10,239 nt of DNA from Candidatus Omnitrophota bacterium (lineage in GTDB: Bacteria > Omnitrophota > Gorgyraeia > Gygaellales > Profunditerraquicolaceae), in contig JAHKBC010000040.1 of the NCBI GenBank assembly GCA_018825725.1, positions 1 through 10,239 of the forward strand, given 5' to 3'. Of this stretch, positions 5,316 through 10,239 are shown piece by piece. How positions within the stretch are numbered: the first letter of the stretch is position 1; each line of letters begins with the position of its first letter. The notes beneath the pieces are model-generated. The model was not told the origin of the DNA. It did no database searches and saw nothing but the letters and a program-made list of their open reading frames with translations. Position numbers and translations under genes: made by a program.

Positions 5316-6735
5316 ATTTAAGTTTGTAATACAATTCTCGGATTTTTCGCTGGATCTCAGGAGATTGTTTGTTATTTTGTTGCTTGGGCTGTTTCTTTTC
5401 TTTGTGAGCTTTAGCCTCAAAATCAATCCGATTATAGTATTATTGCTTTTGTCGATTGTTCTCTACATAGATTTTATATATCGTAAGAATCTCTTTTGTA
5501 AACCACAAAACCTGCTTTATCTGATTTTGATCTTTGTTCTTATCTTTGTTTCGAGTTTCTTTTTGATATCTAGAGGGTATTCGATTTATTTTATTCCATT
5601 TTCTATTGCTCCGATGTTGATTACCCTGCTCTTTAATGATCTTATAACTAGCCTTATCATTACTATCTCCTTGTCTTTAAGCGTTTCTCTTATGTCGGCT
5701 AATAACGTTCTCATAGGGATACTTTTTTTAATTAGCGGATTAGTTTCCAGCGTCCTGGTTTTTGATGCCCGTACACGCAATACGGTTATCCGGGGAGGAA
5801 TTATTACAGGTATAATCCAGGCATTTTCTTTATTATTTATGGATAATTTTATTATTTCTAATCACCAAGGGTATCTACTATTAGTAGCTAATGGTTTTTT
5901 GTGTAGCGTTGTTGTATTAGGCAGTACTCCGGTTTTTGAATACCTTTTTAATACGATTACCAATATCAGCCTTTTAGAATTAGCAGATTTTCATCATCCG
6001 CTCTTAAACCGGATGATTATGGAGGCGCCCGGCACATATCATCATAGCTTAATTGTAGGCAATATCTCTGAACTTGCCTGTGAGGCAGTGGGGGCCAATA
6101 CCCTATTGGCCAGGGTGGGGGCATATTATCATGATATAGGAAAGCTTGAAAAACCTGAATATTTCAGCGAAAACCAGGCCATTAAAGTCAGTAAACACGA
6201 AAGCCTTCCTGCGAATATGAGCAAACTCATTATTATAAATCATGTCAAGGAAGGCTTTGAGTTAGCAAAGGCCCATAGATTAAATCCGCGGATAATCGAT
6301 TTTATTCAGCAGCATCACGGTACCGGTTTGGTTTATTATTTTTACCGCCGGGCATTAGAGGCTTTGGAGGAAGACCAGGAGGTAAAAGAGGAGGGTTTTC
6401 GTTACCCCGGGCCTAAACCCAATACTAAAGAAACCGCTATAGTCCTATTGGCTGATTCCGTAGAAGCGGCTACCCGGGCAATGAAAGAGCCCAATGTACC
6501 GAAAATCGAAGAAATTGTGCACAAGATTATTAATAATAAATTTATAGACGGACAGCTTGATGAGTGCGATTTGACGTTAAAGGATTTAGAGAAGATCTCT
6601 AATGTTTTTATCCGTATCTTAACCGGAATCTATCATACGCGCATAAATTACCCGGATGAAAAACTGCTGCGTGACCATAAAAAGACTGCGAAAGAATTTG
6701 ACCTTGGCCCCAACCAAGAACAAGGGGCGAGTTAG
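5290..6735 (+). CDS. 7TM-HD phosphohydrolase, short PgpH-like (putative c-di-AMP phosphodiesterase)
   Basis: This integral membrane protein has a cytoplasmic HD domain. Residues 26-215 hold seven or eight hydrophobic segments in close succession (for example 26-43, 47-64, 75-93, 118-137). The HD domain follows: [11 protein letters not shown] (H252), YYHDIGK (H281, D282), NHVKEG (H318), QQHHGTG (H342, H343) and LLADSVEAA (D389). All expected metal ligands are visible, and the spacing fits the PgpH/YqfF family, whose studied members hydrolyse cyclic di-AMP. The usual length is about 700 residues; here it is 481 because the extracytoplasmic 7TMR-HDED sensor domain is absent. The start overlaps the end of phoH by 26 bases without a clear Shine-Dalgarno sequence, so translation is probably coupled. 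Substrate assignment is family inference. Confidence 0.85.
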   Translation: MKKLTGINKFKFVIQFSDFSLDLRRLFVILLLGLFLFFVSFSLKINPIIVLLLLSIVLYIDFIYRKNLFCKPQNLLYLILIFVLIFVSSFFLISRGYSIYFIPFSIAPMLITLLFNDLITSLIITISLSLSVSLMSANNVLIGILFLISGLVSSVLVFDARTRNTVIRGGIITGIIQAFSLLFMDNFIISNHQGYLLLVANGFLCSVVVLGSTPVFEYLFNTITNISLLELADFHHPLLNRMIMEAPGTYHHSLIVGNISELACEAVGANTLLARVGAYYHDIGKLEKPEYFSENQAIKVSKHESLPANMSKLIIINHVKEGFELAKAHRLNPRIIDFIQQHHGTGLVYYFYRRALEALEEDQEVKEEGFRYPGPKPNTKETAIVLLADSVEAATRAMKEPNVPKIEEIVHKIINNKFIDGQLDECDLTLKDLEKISNVFIRILTGIYHTRINYPDEKLLRDHKKTAKEFDLGPNQEQGAS

Positions 6736-7144
6736 GTTAACTTCTTGCGTATCGTTGAGTGACAAAAAAATTAAAGAAATTGTTTCTTACGCGCTCAAGC
6801 AGCAAGGTTTTAAAGGTGGCGCGGAAATTTTGGTTTGTTTTACCGGCGATGGCGCTATGAGAAAGCTCAATCGTTTATACTTGGGTCAAGATAGCCCTAC
6901 GGATGTTTTGGCATTTGATTTTAGCCGCGGCAAAGAGAATATTCATGCGGATATAGTTATTTCTACAGAGACTTGTGTTACCAATTCACGCGTCTTTAAA
7001 ACCAGTCTGGATTATGAAGCCTATCTGTATATTGCTCACGGTATACTGCACATTTTAGGTTATAATGATTTTACGCTTGGTCAGCGCAAGCGGATGAATG
7101 CAATGTCAGCAAATTTATTAGAAAGATTAGGTATTCAACAATAA
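6704..7144 (+). CDS. ybeY: endoribonuclease YbeY (rRNA maturation factor)
   Basis: This is a metal-dependent single-strand RNase acting in 16S rRNA 3' processing and ribosome quality control. The N-terminal strand [11 protein letters not shown], the LNRLYLGQDSPTDVLAFDF block and the catalytic helix HGILHILGYND are typical of the family. The two histidines H112 and H116 (numbered from 6704) are present. The third ligand, usually His in HGxLHxxGYDH, is Asp122 here. The start is uncertain: ATG 6656 would overlap the HD gene by 80 bases, while TTG 6704 keeps the conserved first strand with a 32-base overlap. TTG 6698 is an equal option. TTG 6755 would remove the strand and is less likely. Codons between 6707 and the internal ATG (Met of GAMRK) include no other good start. 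Its place after phoH and the HD gene is the usual bacterial arrangement. Confidence 0.9.
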   Translation: MAPTKNKGRVRLTSCVSLSDKKIKEIVSYALKQQGFKGGAEILVCFTGDGAMRKLNRLYLGQDSPTDVLAFDFSRGKENIHADIVISTETCVTNSRVFKTSLDYEAYLYIAHGILHILGYNDFTLGQRKRMNAMSANLLERLGIQQ

Positions 7145-7152
7145 AATTAGTT

Positions 7153-7926
7153 ATGCCTATAGAGCGCAGTGAAGCTATTATTCTTAAGAGGCGCGAGTTA
7201 CGAGAGACCTCTTTTTTGGTTAATTTTTACACCCGGGATTTTGGCAGGTTAACTGGCGTATTGAAGGGGGCGCGGACAGAGCCGGCTAAATTCGCCAGCA
7301 CCTTGGAGCTATTCTCTCATAATGAGATAATTTTTTACCCCAGAAGGAACTCTGCGTTTCATCTGGTGAGCCAGTGTGATTTAATAAATAGTTTCAGTCC
7401 TCTACGTTTAGATTTACGTAAACTAGGCATGGTGAGCTTAGCTACAGAGTTGGTAGATGCGGTTATGCCGGTAGAGGAGAAGAATATTGAGGTTTTTGAT
7501 TTATTCCTTAACCTGCTTACGCATTTAGGCGTCAGTAGCAATCCGGATAAAATATTAGCTATTTTTAAAATCAAGATACTGTCTCTGTCGGGTTTTAAAC
7601 CAAATTTGGATGCATGCGTTCTATGCGACGCAAAGATGTCGGGAGAGATGAAATTTTCTCTGAGCCTGGGCGGGTTGGTATGCCCGGGATGCACCAGAAG
7701 TAAAAGGAGCGTATCTTTAAGGAACATCTTTAAGGGTACTGTGGCTACGATACTGCATATTCAAAAGAATGATTTTAAAGCCAATCTGAATTTGGGCATC
7801 AATCCTGTGATTAAGAAAGAACTGGATTTATTGTTGGACTCATTTTTTAATTTTCACCTGGAAAAAGAATTAAATTCCCAAAGAGTATTGAATAAGATCG
7901 ATAATTTTCTGCCATTGGGTATTTAA
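7153..7926 (+). CDS. recO: DNA repair protein RecO
   Basis: This is a recombination mediator that works with RecR/RecF to load RecA on SSB-coated single strands. The N-terminal OB fold is clear (SEAIILKRRELRETSFLVNFYTRDFGRLTGVLKGAR) and is followed by the helical RecO domain. A four-cysteine zinc site, C155xxC158 and C177xxC180, is intact. The length of 257 aa is normal. The gene starts 8 bases after ybeY with only a poor Shine-Dalgarno sequence, so coupling to ybeY is likely. It ends 16 bases before panE. Confidence 0.93.
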   Translation: MPIERSEAIILKRRELRETSFLVNFYTRDFGRLTGVLKGARTEPAKFASTLELFSHNEIIFYPRRNSAFHLVSQCDLINSFSPLRLDLRKLGMVSLATELVDAVMPVEEKNIEVFDLFLNLLTHLGVSSNPDKILAIFKIKILSLSGFKPNLDACVLCDAKMSGEMKFSLSLGGLVCPGCTRSKRSVSLRNIFKGTVATILHIQKNDFKANLNLGINPVIKKELDLLLDSFFNFHLEKELNSQRVLNKIDNFLPLGI

Positions 7927-7929
7927 ACT

Positions 7930-7935
7930 AGGAGG
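7930..7935 (+). promoter_or_regulatory. Shine-Dalgarno site deciding the panE start
   Basis: AGGAGG ends 7 bases before ATG 7943. An in-frame TTG at 7937 lies only one base from this site and cannot be used with it, so the ATG is chosen. Confidence 0.85.
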
Positions 7936-7942
7936 TTTGGTT

Positions 7943-8878
7943 ATGAGGGTTGCGATTCTGGGGGCCGGATCTTTAGGTTGTTTGTTGGCCGGATTTTTAT
8001 CTAAAACTAAAGAGGAGCTCTGGCTCTTGGATAAGGACTGCTTTAGAGCCAACCAGCTAAACAATTCAGGGATTAGGATCGAAGGGGTTTCTGGAAACTG
8101 GCAGGCTAAGGTAAAAGCAACTTCTGATATCAAACAGGTTCCGCCATGTGAACTGATTATTATTTGTGTTAAGGCTTATGATACAAAACAGGCAGTTCCT
8201 TCTATCCGTCCTTTGCTAGTCCAGAATACAAGAGTTCTCTCTTTGCAGAATGGGATAGGGAGCTTGGAAATTATTTCTGAGATTGTCGGCGAAGAGAGGG
8301 TAATTGGAGGGGCTACTGAATTAGGGGCAACGCTTATTGAGACAGGATTAGTCAGGCACTGCGGAGAAGGCGAGACCATTATCGGCAGGATAGACGGAAA
8401 GATTCCGGTTGAATTACGCTCTATAAGAGAGTTATTTCAGTCCGCCGGGTTAAATGTTCGCGTGTCTCGGGATATCCGTTCACTTCTCTGGTCAAAGCTT
8501 TTGATTAACGTCGGGATAAATGCTCTGACTGCGATAACTGGCCTACCTAACGGAAAATTGCTTGAATTTGAGGGTACGCGCAGGATTCTTAGGAATGCGG
8601 TAGCCGAGGCCACCCGGGTTGCCAAAAGAAAGAGGATAAAACTTATTTATGATGACCCTTTAGCTAAAGTTGAGGCGGTTTGTGAGGCAACGGCAAATAA
8701 TCTTTCTTCTATGCTTCAGGATGTTTTGTCCCAGAAGCGCACTGAGATAGATTTTATAAATTCTGTAGTTGTGCGTCTTGCCCAGGAGATGGCTATACCT
8801 ACGCCAGTTAATACGCTGTTATTAGACTTGGTCAGGACTATCGAGCTAAGTTATAATATAACATTTAAGCATAAATAA
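7943..8878 (+). CDS. panE: 2-dehydropantoate 2-reductase (ketopantoate reductase)
   Basis: This is an NADPH-dependent reductase of the ApbA/PanE family (311 aa), which converts 2-dehydropantoate to pantoate for pantothenate and CoA synthesis in the cytoplasm. The Rossmann start MRVAILGAGSLG carries GxGxxG. The family segments CVKAYDT and LSLQNG follow, and the helical C-terminal domain begins with LLWSKLLINVGINALTAITG, in which K185 fits the catalytic lysine. Other ApbA-like proteins act on different 2-oxo acids, so the exact substrate is inferred. No other pantothenate gene is nearby. A strong Shine-Dalgarno sequence supports ATG 7943. Confidence 0.85.
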   Translation: MRVAILGAGSLGCLLAGFLSKTKEELWLLDKDCFRANQLNNSGIRIEGVSGNWQAKVKATSDIKQVPPCELIIICVKAYDTKQAVPSIRPLLVQNTRVLSLQNGIGSLEIISEIVGEERVIGGATELGATLIETGLVRHCGEGETIIGRIDGKIPVELRSIRELFQSAGLNVRVSRDIRSLLWSKLLINVGINALTAITGLPNGKLLEFEGTRRILRNAVAEATRVAKRKRIKLIYDDPLAKVEAVCEATANNLSSMLQDVLSQKRTEIDFINSVVVRLAQEMAIPTPVNTLLLDLVRTIELSYNITFKHK

Positions 8879-8892
8879 AAAAGGAGGGGGGT

Positions 8893-9270
8893 ATGCCCGA
8901 CAATAAAGTAGTCATGATTATCGATGACGATAAATTAAATCTGAGCATGCTTAAGGATGTCTTTGAGAAGAATGGTTATTCTACTATAACTGCCGAGGAT
9001 GGTAACGAAGCGCTTGAAAAGATAAATTCCAACAAGGTTGATTTTGTTCTCCTTGACCTTATTCTTCCGGGGTTAGATGGGTTAAGTTTTTTAGCGGTTG
9101 TTAAGGATTCCGCAGCTACTAAAGATATACCTGTATTAGTTCTTACTTCCAGAGACTCGGAAGAGACCAGGGAGGAGGTAGTTAAGCTTGGCGCAGTTGA
9201 TTGTTTAATAAAACAGAAGACTTCTCCTGCCGAGGTATATAATATGGTCACTGAATTAATGGCTGGTTAG
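8893..9270 (+). CDS. stand-alone response regulator receiver (CheY-like)
   Basis: This 125-residue protein consists only of a receiver domain. The acidic pocket D11-D12-D13, phospho-acceptor D55 (VLLDLILPGLDG), switch T85 (VLVLTS) and K107 (CLIKQK) are all present, so it should be phosphorylatable. There is no output domain and no histidine kinase in the window, so it must act through protein contact with an unknown partner. AAGGAGG (8881-8887) with 5-base spacing gives a strong start, 14 bases after panE. The stop TAG is followed at once by TAA and by a truncated paralogue in the same frame. Confidence 0.9.
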   Translation: MPDNKVVMIIDDDKLNLSMLKDVFEKNGYSTITAEDGNEALEKINSNKVDFVLLDLILPGLDGLSFLAVVKDSAATKDIPVLVLTSRDSEETREEVVKLGAVDCLIKQKTSPAEVYNMVTELMAG

Positions 9271-9273
9271 TAA

Positions 9274-9549
9274 AAGGGTAGCCAGGCATTAGAACGTATA
9301 AAATACAGCCTTCCCGTCAGCCTTATTATTATTGAGTTAAGCCTGCCTGGGCTTGACGGGTTTGGATTCCTTACCATGGTTAAAAGCGACCCCGCCTTAA
9401 AGGATATACCAGTCTTAGTTCTGACATCGCGCGATTCCCGCGAGGAAAAAGAAAGAGCTGTAGAACTGGGAGCGCTTGATTGTCTGGTTAAATACCGCCT
9501 ACCTCCTGCCGAGCTTAAGAATATGGTTAAGGTGATTGTTGGTGAATAA
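9274..9549 (+). pseudogene. 5'-truncated second receiver domain, paralogue of the preceding regulator
   Basis: Directly after the two stops of the preceding gene, the same frame reads KGSQALERIKYSLPVSLIII and then ELSLPGLDGFGFL, and later DIPVLVLTSRDS and ALDCLVK, up to a stop at 9547. It aligns with the preceding receiver from residue 37 on; about 25 of the last 45 residues are identical. The first 36 residues, with the acidic pocket and any start codon or ribosome binding site, are missing. The phospho-acceptor position is Glu instead of Asp. The switch Thr and the conserved Lys remain. There are no internal stops or frameshifts. The only ATG (9376) would give a 57-residue half domain. It is called a remnant of a tandem duplication, possibly kept because it carries the apbE ribosome binding site. 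Confidence 0.75.
9529..9534 (+). promoter_or_regulatory. Shine-Dalgarno site of apbE inside the receiver remnant
   Basis: AAGGTG lies 7 bases before GTG 9542 and sits in the last codons of the truncated receiver. It supports the GTG start. Confidence 0.55.
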
Positions 9550-10239
9550 AATTTTATTTTTTGTCATTTGCGCGGTATATTGCCTGCTGACAGGGTGTGC
9601 AGATGAGAACTTGTATATAAATAACCGTTTGATGATGGGTACTATGGTGGAGGTTATTTCACCTGAACCAAAAGCGTCGGAAATAGTTTTTCAGGAAATT
9701 AAAAGGGTAGAGGGATTATTCAGTAAATATGATTCCCAAAGCCAGATATTTAGATTAAATAAATATGGTGAGTCAAAGGTTTCGGCAGAGGTATTATATC
9801 TCTTAAATGAAGCGGGAAGGTTCTATAAGCTCAGCGCAGGGGCTTTTGACATAACGGTTGGCCCGCTATTAAAAGTCTGGGGTTTTACCGATAAGAAATA
9901 TAGAATACCTGATTCAGCTCAGATAAAAGAAGCTTTGGCTTTGGTTGGATATGAAAAGATTATTTTGGATGAAGACAACTTTGTGGTAAAATTCGAAGTT
10001 CCGGGAATGACCCTGGATTTGGGAGGGTTAGCCAAGGGTTATGCTGTAGATTCCGCCGTAAGGGAATTAAAAGAAGCAGGGGTTAAAAGTTGTTTGATAA
10101 ATGCCGGCGGAGACATCTATTGTTTGGGTAATAAATCAGGCAAGCCCTGGCGTGTAGGAGTAAGGCAGCCAGGAAGTAATCGTATCCGCGAGTATGTCCG
10201 GTTAAGGGATAAGGCTATTGCTACGTCGGGAAATTACGA
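9542..10239 (+). CDS. apbE: ApbE-family FAD:protein FMN transferase, lipoprotein (3' end outside window)
   Basis: This enzyme covalently attaches FMN from FAD to threonines of target proteins, such as Rnf/Nqr subunits, on the outer face of the inner membrane. GTG 9542 starts a lipoprotein signal with lipobox LLTGC (Cys19). The ApbE domain then shows the MMGTMVEV start, VEGLFSKYD, SAGAFDITVGPLLKVWGF, GGLAKGYAVD (161-170), NAGGDI (187-192) and ATSGNY (227-232) at the window edge, which belong to the FAD- and magnesium-binding site. 232 codons are present; the family is about 330-350 residues, so roughly a third is missing. The start overlaps the end of the receiver remnant by 8 bases. No flavinylation target is encoded in the window. 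The GTG choice is supported by the intact signal peptide and AAGGTG upstream. Confidence 0.92.
   Translation, partial: MNKILFFVICAVYCLLTGCADENLYINNRLMMGTMVEVISPEPKASEIVFQEIKRVEGLFSKYDSQSQIFRLNKYGESKVSAEVLYLLNEAGRFYKLSAGAFDITVGPLLKVWGFTDKKYRIPDSAQIKEALALVGYEKIILDEDNFVVKFEVPGMTLDLGGLAKGYAVDSAVRELKEAGVKSCLINAGGDIYCLGNKSGKPWRVGVRQPGSNRIREYVRLRDKAIATSGNY

Noticed and set aside
6656..6703. ATG 6656 as the ybeY start
   Set aside because: It would overlap the HD gene by 80 bases, has no Shine-Dalgarno sequence, and adds residues unlike the family N-terminus. It cannot be fully excluded.
7937..7942. Earlier TTG start for panE
   Set aside because: It is one base after AGGAGG, too close for use. ATG 7943 has 7-base spacing and begins exactly at the Rossmann strand.
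9313..9360. Inverted repeat CCCGTCA/TGACGGG in the receiver remnant
   Set aside because: Seven bases with a 34-base loop inside former coding sequence is within chance expectation. No T-run or other context supports a function.
8893..9549. One gene with two receiver domains read through the stop
   Set aside because: Two different stop codons in a row (TAG, TAA) separate the parts, and the second part lacks its first 36 residues, so read-through would not give a proper tandem receiver.
9545..9558. Palindrome AATAAAATTTTATT at the apbE start
   Set aside because: It is pure A/T and encodes the first residues of the lipoprotein signal. It cannot form a stable RNA hairpin.

Overview
The window looks like a chromosomal housekeeping region of an uncultured Gram-negative-type bacterium. 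The codon style, the lipoproteins with lipoboxes and the gene mix (dnaE, an HU-family gene, hisS, aspS, phoH, a membrane HD phosphohydrolase, ybeY, recO) fit a Candidatus Omnitrophota-like lineage of the PVC neighbourhood. That placement is inference from general resemblance, not from a marker comparison. Every gene found lies on the + strand and most are packed within a few bases of each other, so one or two long operons are likely.

Layout: the 3' end of dnaE (1-438) is followed by a clear sigma70-type promoter and a 13-bp perfect inverted repeat in front of an HU/IHF gene (531-803). Then come hisS (811-2115), aspS (2124-3527) and a LysM lipoprotein (3585-4145). A 210-base intergenic stretch (4146-4355) is full of palindromes. 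After it lie phoH (4356-5315), a compact 7TM-HD (PgpH-like) gene (5290-6735), ybeY (about 6704-7144), recO (7153-7926), a panE-like ketopantoate reductase (7943-8878) and a stand-alone receiver (8893-9270). Last are the decayed remnant of a second receiver (9274-9549) and the 5' part of an ApbE lipoprotein (9542 to the window end).

The genes serve DNA replication and repair (DnaE, RecO), nucleoid structure (HU), tRNA charging (HisRS, AspRS), ribosome and RNA maturation (PhoH, YbeY), envelope and second-messenger functions (LysM lipoprotein, HD phosphohydrolase), CoA precursor synthesis (PanE) and covalent flavin loading of redox proteins (ApbE). The phoH-HD-ybeY order is a widely conserved bacterial cluster.

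The strongest unexplained signal is at 4147-4357. Three copies of a two-hairpin unit of 56-58 bases share architecture, loop sequence and a 4-base bulge, but have different stem sequences. One copy is nested exactly inside the apical loop of another, and the last one pairs with the phoH start codon. Other notable points are an AspRS lacking the bacterial GAD insertion domain and carrying residues typical of the non-discriminating type, a hisS 3' end made of degenerate heptamers, a PgpH-like protein without its extracytoplasmic sensor domain, and a truncated receiver that carries Glu at the phospho-acceptor position and supplies the ribosome binding site of apbE.
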